From Nostoc carneum NIES-2107 (lineage in GTDB: Bacteria > Cyanobacteriota > Cyanobacteriia > Cyanobacteriales > Nostocaceae): a stretch of 64,000 nt of DNA. Where the stretch lies: positions 5,231,007-5,295,006 of the forward strand of contig AP018180.1 in the NCBI GenBank assembly GCA_002368155.1, given 5' to 3'. Within the stretch, counting starts at the first letter, position 1. Each line of letters starts with the position of its first letter. Below, one piece after another: positions 37,362-46,844 of the stretch. The translations under genes and the position numbers were made by a program. The notes under the pieces were generated by a model. The model had not been told where the DNA came from, ran no database searches, and saw only the letters and a list, made by a program, of their open reading frames with translations.

Positions 37362-39155
37362 TTAACTTCGTTGCCAAATTTTAATTGTCTTATCTAAACT
37401 CCCACTTACCAACATTTCGCCAGAAGCCGTGAATTCTACTGCGGTGACTGTGTCAGTATGTCCGGTAAAAGTGCCTAGGAGTTCTCCTGTTGCTAAATGC
37501 CATAACTTGATAGTTTTATCTGCACTACCACTGGCAATAATTTGCTCATCAGGACTCAAGGTGATTGTGCAGACTTCATCTCGATGTCCCTTGAGAGTAT
37601 TAATTAATTCTCCAGTTTCTAAATGCCAAATTTTGATTGTCTGATCCCGACTACCGCTAACGAGTAGCTTACCATCGGCACTAATAGCTAGGGAACGCAC
37701 AATATGAGAATGCCCCATGAGGTTGTAGAGTGGTGGCACATCCTGCAAATTGCTTACCCCAGCTAAATGGGAAGTCCGCCAAACTTTGATTTTGCGATAG
37801 CTACCTGTGACGAGAATTTGCCCATCTTGGCTGAGGGCGAGAGCATGAGCTGCTGTATCATCTAAGGAAAGAGCGATCGCAACTTGTCGCTTCATTAAAT
37901 CCCAAAATAAGATTTTTCTATCATCACCACCAGTCGCTAGCATTCTGCCATCTGGGGTAAAAGCTACGCATCTCACCACGCCATGATGTTTGTGCAAGAT
38001 ATCGATTAAATCTAATGCACCTACGTGCCAAATCTTGATGGTAGAATCTGCGCCAACACTGGCTAAAGTTTGTCCATCGGTACTAAAGGCTAAGGAATTA
38101 ACTTCATCGACTAATCCAGATACCACCCAAGGTGCTTCTGACAATGTCTCGATTAATTCACCTCTAGTTAAATCCCAGAGTTTTGTTTCGCCACGGCTAC
38201 CACTGGCTAATATGGGAGGCTTTCTATTGAGGTCACAGCTATTCATGTTGGCTGTGGGTATTCTCGCAGAATAAGCCAGGCAATTAATTCCTCTCGTATG
38301 CCCTTGCAAGGTCTGCCAGTATTCCCAGTCACCTACGATACTCTTGAGGGGATGCTCAGATGGGATAGTCTCAATTTTAGGTGCGATCGCTTTTTCTTTT
38401 ACCACTAGTGCTACATCTTTTTTGCCTACTAGTGATTCTAAATACCAACTTAATCCACCTGCATACAACAAATCACTTGGTGTAATGAAGATTTTTGGTT
38501 CATTACATTCCACTTTTTCTGTAGGTAAAAACCCAGCAATCACTACTTGTTTTTCGTCGCCTAATTTACTACTTTGCGGATACAACAGGCAAAGAAAAAT
38601 TAATACATGATGCTTTTTTATATCCTCTTGAGTAACTGACCACTTAATCTTATTTTTCTTAATCCCATTAAAACTTTCTCCATCGGCTGCATAAACTTGA
38701 ATAGTCAATTTTTGGTTAGCTGTGAGCAAATAAGAAAATTTACTCTCACCACGTAAATTTCCCTCATCATCTAAAGCTATGTGGCTAATAGTGTCTTGCG
38801 ACACTTTTTTTACCAACTTACCAAGGCGTTCCGCCATTACCTGCTCAACAATTTGCTCCCGCAAAATATAATCTTCCGCCTGCTGTTGAAAGTGTTGCGG
38901 AAAAGGGATTGTCCAATCAGGCGGTTCTGGATATTCAGGTGGTGTGGGAGGCGGATTTTTGGCCAGAATTTCTGCTTGTTGGCAAGACAACTTTTGCAGT
39001 TTTGCCAATGGCTCACCCCAAATTGTCATAATTTCACTATGACAATTTTTCACATGACTTTTCAGTATAGATAAGTCATTTATTTTCAGTTTTTTGACGC
39101 GGTTAAGGAAGTCAGCTTGTTGAGCTTTAAGTAAGCTAATCCAATCCATCTGCAT
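37362..39155 (-). CDS. WD40-repeat protein with an unassigned N-terminal domain
   Basis: A 597-residue soluble protein. The C-terminal 315 residues contain seven WD40 units, enough for one complete propeller. Examples are GQTLASVGADSTIKIWHVG, GKLLVSGSRDQTIKIWHLE, EQIIASGSADKTIKLWHLA and GEMLVSGSLDKTIKIWQ; the first is divergent, with an insertion. The first 280 residues form a domain not recognised here: a helical start, a Pro-rich patch (PPPTPPEYPEPPDW near residue 70) and a mixed region. No kinase, NB-ARC or caspase domain is present, unlike many cyanobacterial WD40 proteins. It probably serves as a protein-interaction scaffold. The partner is unknown and neighbours give no clue. Confidence 0.88.
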   Translation of the reverse strand: MQMDWISLLKAQQADFLNRVKKLKINDLSILKSHVKNCHSEIMTIWGEPLAKLQKLSCQQAEILAKNPPPTPPEYPEPPDWTIPFPQHFQQQAEDYILREQIVEQVMAERLGKLVKKVSQDTISHIALDDEGNLRGESKFSYLLTANQKLTIQVYAADGESFNGIKKNKIKWSVTQEDIKKHHVLIFLCLLYPQSSKLGDEKQVVIAGFLPTEKVECNEPKIFITPSDLLYAGGLSWYLESLVGKKDVALVVKEKAIAPKIETIPSEHPLKSIVGDWEYWQTLQGHTRGINCLAYSARIPTANMNSCDLNRKPPILASGSRGETKLWDLTRGELIETLSEAPWVVSGLVDEVNSLAFSTDGQTLASVGADSTIKIWHVGALDLIDILHKHHGVVRCVAFTPDGRMLATGGDDRKILFWDLMKRQVAIALSLDDTAAHALALSQDGQILVTGSYRKIKVWRTSHLAGVSNLQDVPPLYNLMGHSHIVRSLAISADGKLLVSGSRDQTIKIWHLETGELINTLKGHRDEVCTITLSPDEQIIASGSADKTIKLWHLATGELLGTFTGHTDTVTAVEFTASGEMLVSGSLDKTIKIWQRS

Positions 39156-39548
39156 GAGAGCGGCACATTACTGCATACCTACGGTAAGCTATACCAATCC
39201 AATTACTCAAGTTTATAATCTCTATTGATTAAAATTCAGTAATTATATCGGTTTCATAGAACACAAGCATTAGCATGAGTTCACGTTAAAGATGCACCTA
39301 AATAGCACCCAAACATATCATTAACTGATATGGCTGAGGTATAGAGAGTTAACTGATGTCAGATTATTCTAACTACAATGGAGAATAACATACTGTTTCC
39401 ATCGAAACAGTTCTTAAAGGAAAAAATGGTGTGATTGGCAGCGGACAGCAAGAGTAGCGGCAATGTTAAATTATAAAATAGCCATGACAAGAAGTTTTAA
39501 TTTACTGACTCTGAAAATACCTAAGAGAGTATAAATTATCAATATTGG
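39156..39548. other. Intergenic region without supported gene
   Basis: A 393-bp AT-rich spacer before the WD40 gene. An ATACCAATCC motif at about 39191 resembles a lone MITE end, but no matching inward end was found nearby. Confidence 0.45.
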
Positions 39549-39926
39549 CTAATTTTCCGATTGATTTTGTGGTAGAGCATTTTTAGTACTGTTGTTTGCC
39601 TCTAAATTTTGAATTTTCATATGTAAATCAAAATCGTTATGGCTCACAATAGTTTCTAAAGTCGCTATTCTTGCTTCTAAAAGCTCTATTTGCTGCTGTT
39701 GCAAATAACCATTTTTGGATTTTTTATTATCAGAACGCCATATCGCCACCGTACCAGCTGCTGCACCACCAATAGCTGCTAAAGGCAGAATTGCGCCACT
39801 TCTGGTCACAGCTGAAAGCGGAATACAAATTGCTAGGATTCCTACTGTCAGTCCCCAGATTTTGGAAGTAGCAGCTACTCTGATATCCGAGGATTGCTCT
39901 AGGCTGTCTTTAGATTTTTTAGCCAT
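39549..39926 (-). CDS. Small membrane protein with C-terminal coiled coil, unknown function
   Basis: A 125-residue protein. A lysine-rich cytosolic start (MAKKSKDSLEQ) is followed by two hydrophobic stretches (about 24-40 and 45-62, LPLAAIGGAAAGTVAIW). A helical segment with heptad pattern then spans about 75-110 (QQQQIELLEARIATLE). No family was recognised. A short polar tail ends it. The ATG at 39926 has a GAAA-type purine tract upstream. It may be a membrane-anchored scaffold, but there is no direct evidence of function. Confidence 0.62.
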   Translation of the reverse strand: MAKKSKDSLEQSSDIRVAATSKIWGLTVGILAICIPLSAVTRSGAILPLAAIGGAAAGTVAIWRSDNKKSKNGYLQQQQIELLEARIATLETIVSHNDFDLHMKIQNLEANNSTKNALPQNQSEN

Positions 39927-40635
39927 AAGTTTTTCCTAGATGAGTCTTTGTCTAGATTCGCACGATCGCTAAAAAAAATACTTCCTACATTTGGGTTAAG
40001 TATAATTACTCAATAGGGCAATCACCTCTGCGTCTTTTGCAGTAGCCTCATGCGATCGCCCAAAATAAAATATGTACATTAGGGGGGATGCGAATTTTTT
40101 CTGATTCGTCATTCTCTCCTCATGACTTTTAATACCCAGACCCAGATTATCGTATTTCTCAGTAAGCTAAATCAAGTACTCTGTGATAATATTATTCCTT
40201 ATATTCAGCAATTATACTGTGAACATTATCAATTTTTCACGGCAATTACCCTTTGACCATAACTTTTTGGTTGTTTGCTTCTTACCTAATTTAAACAAAA
40301 ATCCGCAAATATACCATACATAATCCGAGGTATTTGAATTTATTCTGAGGAGTGAATACATAAAAAGTCGATAAATTTGACTGTAAGACGAATTTTTTTT
40401 CATCTTTTAGTGATTTGAGACTAATTTTAAAATTCTTAGGGAAATACTGGTACTAAATAATTGGAAATATTTTATTCAATAGCCAAATCCTAAATTAAGT
40501 CCAGTTTCTCCTGTCATAAATACCGCTCGCAGTGATTGAGTAGCTCTATGCAATAAATAGAGGCTCAAAGTTAGGACTTATTGAAGTTTTATTTTGCCAA
40601 AGAAGACCGAAGATATGACAATGTGAGGAAAAGAC
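39927..40635. other. Intergenic region without supported gene
   Basis: A 709-bp AT-rich divergent spacer with one TGCGATCGCC site at 40049. GAGGAAAAG at 40624-40632 is the likely ribosome site of the downstream signalling gene. A 63-codon minus-strand frame at 40212-40403 is not supported. Confidence 0.45.
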
Positions 40636-43296
40636 ATGCCAGAACATGAACGGGAAAAAATACGTCACCTTTTGGTTGTCAAAGACTTACAAGGGCAACG
40701 CACTATCCCTCTTCAAGATGCTACTTATTCTCTGGGAAGAGATTCAAGAAACGCTATTGTTCTACGTTCGCGCTCCGTATCCAGGCAACACGCCATTTTA
40801 TTAAGAGTAACAATTCCCGAAACCGATCAATATGGTTTTCGGATTATTGATGGTGATTTTAAAGGTAAAAAAAGTACTAATGGCGTATTTGTAAATGGTA
40901 ATAAATGCTTTTCCCATAACCTGCAAAATGGAGATGTAATTGCATTTGGTAATAACCAAGTTCACGCCAAATATTATGCTATTTCTAATATTTCCGAAAA
41001 AGCATTTTCGGAATCGATTACAGTAGAGGATATATCTAGCTTTTTATCCGAACAAGCTAATCCAGTCAATCCTTTTGAAACTTTAATTTCACCAGATTCT
41101 ACGTTTGAGGGAGCTAGCGAAACTGTACTGGCTCGCCTAGCGTCCTTTCCCGAACTCATTCCTAATCCCATTATTGAAATGGATATAGAGGGGAATGTCA
41201 TTTATCTAAATCCGGCGGCATCTCTCAAGTTTCCTAAACTGCGCGAATTTGGGGAAAAACATCCAGTATTATCAGGATTGCTAGATACAATTAAGAATCG
41301 AGATGCCGATTCTGAAAATTCTTTTGTGCGTGAGGTAGAAGTTGGCACAGAAATTTTTGAACAATCTATTCATTATCTGGCAGAAAGTGATTTAATTAGA
41401 ACTTTTATAGTTAGGGATATTACCGAGCAAAAACAAGCCGCAGCCGAATTACGTCAGCGAGACAGGCTACTACAAGCAGTTGCCGAATCAGCCAATTATT
41501 TGCTGGTGGAAATGAACTACCAAGCAGGGATTGAGAAAGCTCTGACTATGATGGGTGAAGCTGCTCAAGTAGACCGTGCTTATTTCTTTAGAAATCATAT
41601 CCACCCAATCACAGGGGAATTAGCATTCAGCCTCAAGTTTGAATGGACAGGCTCAAATATAGAACCATCATTAGAACATTGGCAGAATCTTTCTTATCAA
41701 TCTTCTGAACTGGCTCGTTGGTACAGCACACTCTCTCGTGGCGAGTCGATTATGGGACTGACTCAGGAATTTCCCATTGATGAACAACAAATTTTGACCC
41801 GTGATGGTATTCAATCTATCTTCCTCGTGCCTCTGCGTCTGGAGGAAAAGTTTTGGGGTTACGTAGGCTTGGCAGACTGTTCAAAAGAGCGTCGCTGGTC
41901 AAGGCATGAAGAGTCTACGCTGTTAACTATGGCAGCTAGTATTAATGCCGCTTGGCAGCGTCAGCAAGTCGAAGAAAAGATTCGCTTTCAAGCGCTGCAT
42001 GATTTGTTGACAGGATTACCCAACCGCCTGCTGTTTAACGAATTGCTCGATAAAGCTTTACCTAACGCCACTCGCACTTATGACAGTCTAGCTGTGATGT
42101 TCCTCGATCTAGACCGTTTCAAGGTAATAAATGATACCTTGGGGCATACATTGGGGGATACTCTGTTAAAATCTGTGGCTCAACGCTTGAGAGATTGTTT
42201 AAGAGCAGGGGATACTATTGCTCGTTGGGGGGGAGATGAATTCACGATTTTACTACCCCAAGTTAATCATCTTGACGAAGTCACACAAGTATCTCAAAGA
42301 ATTCTACAAGCCTTAGAAAATTGCTTTGAAATTGAGGGACACGAACTTTATGTGAGTGCGAGTCTGGGGATTGCTCTGCTTAATGAAGATAGTCCTGACG
42401 CGGAAACCCTCATCCAGCACGCGGATGCGGCGTTGTATTACGCAAAAGATGCTGGTAGAAATAACTACCAGTTTTACACCACAGCTCTATGTACCAAAAC
42501 ACCGGAACTCCTGACTTTAGAAAAGAGTTTGCGTTTTGCTTTAGAGCGGGAAGAATTTATGGTGTACTATCAGCCTCGAGTTAATATTCTCACCGGACAA
42601 ATTTCTGGCATGGAAGCGCTTTTACGCTGGCAACACCCAGAAATGGGATTAGTAGCGCCTAGTGTGTTTATTCCCCTGGCTGAAGAAAGCGGATTAATTG
42701 TCCCCATTGGCGAATGGGTACTCAGAACAGCTTGTAAGCAAAATAAAGCTTGGCAAGATGCTGGATTTACTCCCTTGACAGTTGCTGTTAATCTCTCCCT
42801 GAAACAGTTTCGTCAACCGAATCTGGTGGAAATTTTAAATAGCATCTTAAAAGAGACAGGACTAGAAGCCAAATTTTTAGAGTTAGAAATTACAGAATCA
42901 ATCGCCATTGAAGATTTAGAATTTACGAGAAATGTGTTGGATGCTCTCCAAGAAATGGGTGTGTATCTCTCCATTGATGATTTTGGTACAGGACATTCTT
43001 CCCTTTCTCGCCTACAACTTTTACCCCTGCATCATTTAAAAATTGATAAGTCTTTTATCCAAGAGTTAACTCGAGATAGTAAAGTCGCTCATATTATCAA
43101 AGCGATAGTGGTATTAGGGCAGAATTTAGGATTAAGGTTAACAGCTGAAGGTGTAGAAAAAGCTGAAGAATTAGAATTTTTGAAATCTATCAACTGCGAA
43201 GATGTACAAGGTTACCTTTTCTACCGTCCGGTTGCTGCCGATAAAGCTACAGAAATACTGATAAAAGAGAGAAATAAGCATACTGAAGCTCAGTAA
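40636..43296 (+). CDS. FHA-PAS-GAF-GGDEF-EAL protein (c-di-GMP metabolism)
   Basis: An 886-residue soluble signalling protein. An FHA domain (about residues 10-115; YSLGRDSRNAIVL, SRQHAIL, NGVFVNG) would bind phosphothreonine, linking Ser/Thr kinases to c-di-GMP. A PAS domain (about 175-270) and a GAF domain (about 290-445) follow. The GGDEF domain (about 450-620) has an intact motif (ARWGGDEFTILLPQ) and an RxxD inhibitory site (RAGD) five residues earlier. The EAL domain (about 630-880) keeps EALLRW, VNLSLKQF, EITES, IDDFGTGHSSL, KIDKSF and AEGVE. Both activities could be present. There are no membrane helices. Confidence 0.94.
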   Translation: MPEHEREKIRHLLVVKDLQGQRTIPLQDATYSLGRDSRNAIVLRSRSVSRQHAILLRVTIPETDQYGFRIIDGDFKGKKSTNGVFVNGNKCFSHNLQNGDVIAFGNNQVHAKYYAISNISEKAFSESITVEDISSFLSEQANPVNPFETLISPDSTFEGASETVLARLASFPELIPNPIIEMDIEGNVIYLNPAASLKFPKLREFGEKHPVLSGLLDTIKNRDADSENSFVREVEVGTEIFEQSIHYLAESDLIRTFIVRDITEQKQAAAELRQRDRLLQAVAESANYLLVEMNYQAGIEKALTMMGEAAQVDRAYFFRNHIHPITGELAFSLKFEWTGSNIEPSLEHWQNLSYQSSELARWYSTLSRGESIMGLTQEFPIDEQQILTRDGIQSIFLVPLRLEEKFWGYVGLADCSKERRWSRHEESTLLTMAASINAAWQRQQVEEKIRFQALHDLLTGLPNRLLFNELLDKALPNATRTYDSLAVMFLDLDRFKVINDTLGHTLGDTLLKSVAQRLRDCLRAGDTIARWGGDEFTILLPQVNHLDEVTQVSQRILQALENCFEIEGHELYVSASLGIALLNEDSPDAETLIQHADAALYYAKDAGRNNYQFYTTALCTKTPELLTLEKSLRFALEREEFMVYYQPRVNILTGQISGMEALLRWQHPEMGLVAPSVFIPLAEESGLIVPIGEWVLRTACKQNKAWQDAGFTPLTVAVNLSLKQFRQPNLVEILNSILKETGLEAKFLELEITESIAIEDLEFTRNVLDALQEMGVYLSIDDFGTGHSSLSRLQLLPLHHLKIDKSFIQELTRDSKVAHIIKAIVVLGQNLGLRLTAEGVEKAEELEFLKSINCEDVQGYLFYRPVAADKATEILIKERNKHTEAQ

Positions 43297-43327
43297 AATT
43301 AAATATTTACATAAAATATTATATTAT

Positions 43328-43351
43328 CCTCATGAGTCTCTAATCATGAGG
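43328..43351 (+). promoter_or_regulatory. Hairpin enclosing the ribosome-binding site
   Basis: CCTCATGA-GTCTCTAA-TCATGAGG, 8-bp perfect stem. The GAGG of the right arm (43348-43351) is 8 bases before the ATG at 43360 and is its only Shine-Dalgarno sequence, so folding would hide it. Confidence 0.6.
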
Positions 43352-43359
43352 TAAATTTC

Positions 43360-44049
43360 ATGGCGCTGGTTTTAGATAAAGTTGTTCCTTTTGGGAGGTC
43401 AATGGATGAATATGTCAAAATGTTTAATTTAACAAATGCAGATTTAAATAAAAGAATTATTGGTATTGGGGATGGGCCAGCAAGTTTTAATGCAGAAATG
43501 AATCTTCTCGGTAAAAGCGTAATTTCGGTTGATCCTCTATACAAATTTTCTGCGAAAGAGATATTAGCTAGATTTAATGAAGTAGTGGATTCTATTATTG
43601 AGCAAGTGAAAGCTACGCCTAATAATTGGGTGTGGAGCTACCATAAATCACCAGAGTATTTGCGTCAAAATCGGGTAAAAGTTATTGAAAAATTTATTGC
43701 TGACTATGAAGTTGGTAAGCAGAATCGCAGATATGTAACTGGTGAATTGCCAAGCTTGAACTATCAAAATCAAGAATTTGATTTAGCTCTTTGTTCACAT
43801 TTTTTATTTTTATATTCTGACCACTTTAATTATGATTTTCACCTCAATTCGATTACCGAAATGCTCCGGATTGCTCAAGAAATCAGAATATTTCCTTTAC
43901 TGACTTTAATGTCAGAACCTTCTCCCTATTTAGATGGGATAGTGAAGCATTATACATCTGCAGGTTACAGTGTAGAGATTGCAAAAGTTGACTATGAATT
44001 ACAGCTAGGTGGCAATATGATGTTGAAGATTACTAGAAAAGATAATTGA
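43360..44049 (+). CDS. Putative class I SAM-dependent methyltransferase
   Basis: A 229-residue soluble protein with a methyltransferase-like layout. The SAM-binding strand and loop read KRIIGIGDGPASFNAEMNLL (near residue 31), followed by an acidic end of strand two in VISVDPLY. A later strand, FDLALCSHFLFLYSD near residue 145, matches the motif IV position, and RIAQEIRIFPLL the next strand. The glycine loop GIGDGPA is a variant of the usual GxGxG. The substrate is unknown. The ATG at 43360 has GAGG 8 bases upstream, inside a perfect hairpin. It is 63 bp after the c-di-GMP gene in the same direction. Confidence 0.75.
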   Translation: MALVLDKVVPFGRSMDEYVKMFNLTNADLNKRIIGIGDGPASFNAEMNLLGKSVISVDPLYKFSAKEILARFNEVVDSIIEQVKATPNNWVWSYHKSPEYLRQNRVKVIEKFIADYEVGKQNRRYVTGELPSLNYQNQEFDLALCSHFLFLYSDHFNYDFHLNSITEMLRIAQEIRIFPLLTLMSEPSPYLDGIVKHYTSAGYSVEIAKVDYELQLGGNMMLKITRKDN

Positions 44050-44075
44050 GGATGGAAGTTAGTGGAGAGTCGGAG

Positions 44076-44095
44076 AGACGCGATTAATCGCGTCT
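44076..44095. repeat. Perfect 20-bp palindrome AGACGCGATTAATCGCGTCT
   Basis: Identical to the 20-mer at 26154-26173. Here it lies between two convergent genes, where it could also form a terminator hairpin. Confidence 0.85.
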
Positions 44096-44125
44096 GTACA
44101 AGATTCAAGATACCCTATTGCCAAT

Positions 44126-45223
44126 TTAAGTGGATTCTTCTGTTAAGATTTCTGGTAAACTTGGGGGTTCAATAGTGTTTTTGGCATCATCAGAGAGAGA
44201 TATAAAACCATCGGCTGCATCTTTGATAAAACCAGCTACAGGTACCGCAATTAGTAAACCCAACAAGCCGCCAATATAAGTTCCTACTAATAAAGAAACT
44301 ATTACCCATACGGGTCTAAGTCCTGTGAATTTTCCTAGAAGACGGGGGGCGATCGCTTGGTCAATTACCTGGTCTATAATAATCGCGACTGCAAAAATCT
44401 TCACTGCTAGCCAAATATCATGGGACGCTATTATTAAAATAATTACTATTAAGCTGACGACATCACCAAATGGAATTAAGCTTAAAATTCCCACCCCTAA
44501 CCCAAATAGTAAAGCAAACTGAATTTGAAAAGCTAAAAATAATAGTGTTTCAGCTACACCCATCAATAGAGCTAAACTTACTTGACCAATTAAATAATTT
44601 TGAAAATTTTGTTGCAGAGATTCTCTCACTTTTTGAGCAGACTCACTTGGTATTTTGTTAAAAATACCTTCCCAAATTCTTTTGCCATCTATCAATAGAT
44701 AAAAAGTCAAAACGACTGTCACTATTACTTCAGAAACGCTATCAATAGTATCTTTGATAATAATCAGAAAATTATTAAATATAGACTCTAATTCATTAGG
44801 TAAGTGATTGGTTATCTGAGTTAGTATTTGACCAAAATTTACTTTTAATCTTGGATTACTCAGAGAATGATTGAAAGCTTGAATTTTTGCCTCATTAGCA
44901 TCAATCCATTGAGGCAAAAGTTTAGCCATTTCATTAAATTGTTCCAAAGCTAAGGGAAATAAAGTAATGCCTAAACTAATTAAAATTAATAAGGCTGATA
45001 TAAAAACTAGCGCTACTGCATAATTACGCTTAACACCGCGTTTTTGTAGTTGTGTAACTGGATAGTTTAAAATAAAAGCAAACAAACTTGCTAAGACAAA
45101 AATCGTGACTATGGGTTGAAAATATTGAAAAAATTTAAATACTAGCCAACCATTAAGAAACACTAAAGGAAATAGTAGCGTTAAAATTAGTACTTTAATT
45201 AGTTGATTGAGTGAGAAATTCAT
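44126..45223 (-). CDS. AI-2E family transporter (PerM/YdiK-like)
   Basis: A 365-residue membrane protein of the AI-2 exporter family, formerly PerM. Hydrophobic helices are clustered at about 8-65, 70-90, 155-175 and 205-335, with the long polar segment between about 90 and 150 that is typical of the family. The signature end region reads GLRPVWVIVSLLVGTYIGGLLGLLIAVPVAG-like, with GLLGLLIAVPVAG most diagnostic. The members are thought to be exporters of small molecules or ion antiporters; substrate is not predictable. The last 25 residues are polar. It is convergent with the methyltransferase. Confidence 0.9.
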   Translation of the reverse strand: MNFSLNQLIKVLILTLLFPLVFLNGWLVFKFFQYFQPIVTIFVLASLFAFILNYPVTQLQKRGVKRNYAVALVFISALLILISLGITLFPLALEQFNEMAKLLPQWIDANEAKIQAFNHSLSNPRLKVNFGQILTQITNHLPNELESIFNNFLIIIKDTIDSVSEVIVTVVLTFYLLIDGKRIWEGIFNKIPSESAQKVRESLQQNFQNYLIGQVSLALLMGVAETLLFLAFQIQFALLFGLGVGILSLIPFGDVVSLIVIILIIASHDIWLAVKIFAVAIIIDQVIDQAIAPRLLGKFTGLRPVWVIVSLLVGTYIGGLLGLLIAVPVAGFIKDAADGFISLSDDAKNTIEPPSLPEILTEEST

Positions 45224-45354
45224 AATATTTAGTTACAAAACTCTGATGTTGGTTGGCAAAGAGAAAGTTAATTTACAACTGCGATCGTATGTCACTCCTC
45301 AAGGTTGATGAGCAGATAAAAATATTTTTTTACTTTTGGCTTTTACTTGCTGCA

Positions 45355-46788
45355 CTAGCTTTCTTTAAAAGCCAAAAATTGCTCTTCATTAATACGTCCA
45401 GTTTGATACAGAGTTTCTGTAATTTCCGAAATGGTTAAAACTGCATAACTATTGTAACCATTTGCTTTTAACCTATCTTTCACTCCTGCTTCATGGTCGA
45501 TAAAGACCACGATATCATTAACTTTTAACCCTGCAGATTGTAATTTTTCTGCTCCTTCAATTGCACTTTTACCACTAATGAGAATATCATCCACAACCAC
45601 AACAGTTTCACCAGGATGGAAGTTACCTTCAATTACCTTACGAGTTCCATGTGCTTTTACTTCTTTGCGTGGGAAAATCATCGGATAATTCAGACGCAAA
45701 GCTAAACCTGTTGCTGTTGGTAAAGAACCGTAGGGAATACCTGCTATCCTATCAAAAGTCAGATTTTGTAAAATCTCTGCATAAGCAGTCAGTACTAGAT
45801 TAAAAACTTGCGGATTGGAAATTATTTTCCGTAAGTCGACGTAATAAGGAAATGTTGCTCCTGATGCTTGTACGAAGCTACCAAACATAATGCAACCAAT
45901 ATCATACAGTTGTAAAATTAAATCTTGCTGTGGATGTTGGTTAAAAGAACACACATCAGGTAGCCACACAGAGCAGCTGGAATTCTCTTGAATAATGTTA
46001 TTTTTGGCTAAGTTAATTTCTGCCCCTAAAGATGCAATTTCCTGAGCTAACTGTGGGCTACTTAACATATCTTGAGGCACAGGAATCAACAAGCCATCAC
46101 CGTGATCATTCAAACCTGAAGCTAAAATTTCATTCAGATTATTCTCTTCAGCCCAGATACTACGAGCCATAATTATTCTTTCAGGGGCTACGGCTCTAAT
46201 CAATGCCAAAACTTCAGGATTGTTAGTTCCCACTTCTAAACCTAATTGTTCTGGTGTACCCCAAGTTCTTGATTCTTTTACTACCTGTAAATATAGCGGT
46301 GATTCGTTAGTAGGATATTGCTGTAAACTTTCGGCTCCGGGGTTAGATGTACAAGATAAAATAAAGACTGCTTTATCAGGATAAACTAAAAATGGTGCTA
46401 CATGATCTTGCCCAGTATAAGGGCTAAGAGTAATAGCATCTACTTGCCATTCGGTAAATACAGTACGGGCAAAAATAGTACTAGTGTTTAAATCACTGTG
46501 CTTGGCATCTAAAATAATGGGAATATGCTGGGGAATTGCTTTTAAAGTTTTATGTAACAGTTCTAAACCAGGAATTCCTAAAGCCTCATAAAAGCCGAGT
46601 GTTGGTTTATAAGCACAGACAAAATCAGCAGTTTCAGCAATAATAAATTGCAACCAATTCCACAATCCCGCTATCATATCTTGTTCTGCATAGCGGTGAG
46701 GCATCATCTCTGGATTGGGGTCAAGTCCTACAAATAGTAGGCTTTGGTTATGGGTAATATTATTTTGCAGTTTATCAAAAAAGTTCAT
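45355..46788 (-). CDS. pyrF-pyrE: Orotidine-5'-phosphate decarboxylase / orotate phosphoribosyltransferase fusion
   Basis: A 477-residue fusion carrying the last two steps of UMP synthesis. The N-terminal part is OMP decarboxylase (LLFVGLDPNPEMM near the start, catalytic DAKHSDLNTSTI near residue 90, then ITLSPYTGQDHV). The C-terminal part, from about residue 290, is orotate phosphoribosyltransferase with the PRPP loop VVVVDDILISGKSA near residue 425. The order is opposite to that of animal UMP synthase and the same as in kinetoplastids and many cyanobacteria. The start is set at the ATG at 46788; a TTG ten codons upstream is less likely. It follows the molybdoenzyme gene by 57 bp and may share its transcript. 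Confidence 0.93.
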   Translation of the reverse strand: MNFFDKLQNNITHNQSLLFVGLDPNPEMMPHRYAEQDMIAGLWNWLQFIIAETADFVCAYKPTLGFYEALGIPGLELLHKTLKAIPQHIPIILDAKHSDLNTSTIFARTVFTEWQVDAITLSPYTGQDHVAPFLVYPDKAVFILSCTSNPGAESLQQYPTNESPLYLQVVKESRTWGTPEQLGLEVGTNNPEVLALIRAVAPERIIMARSIWAEENNLNEILASGLNDHGDGLLIPVPQDMLSSPQLAQEIASLGAEINLAKNNIIQENSSCSVWLPDVCSFNQHPQQDLILQLYDIGCIMFGSFVQASGATFPYYVDLRKIISNPQVFNLVLTAYAEILQNLTFDRIAGIPYGSLPTATGLALRLNYPMIFPRKEVKAHGTRKVIEGNFHPGETVVVVDDILISGKSAIEGAEKLQSAGLKVNDIVVFIDHEAGVKDRLKANGYNSYAVLTISEITETLYQTGRINEEQFLAFKES

Positions 46789-46844
46789 AGTTATTATGAG
46801 TCCAGAGTCAAATTTCAAAGGTTAAAAATTAATAGTAATTGCTA

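Noticed and set aside
37344-39201. ATTGGTAT and ATACCAAT motifs on both sides of the WD40 gene as ends of one mobile element
   Set aside because: The motifs point the wrong way compared with the ends of the two MITE-like elements, so they do not bound a unit.
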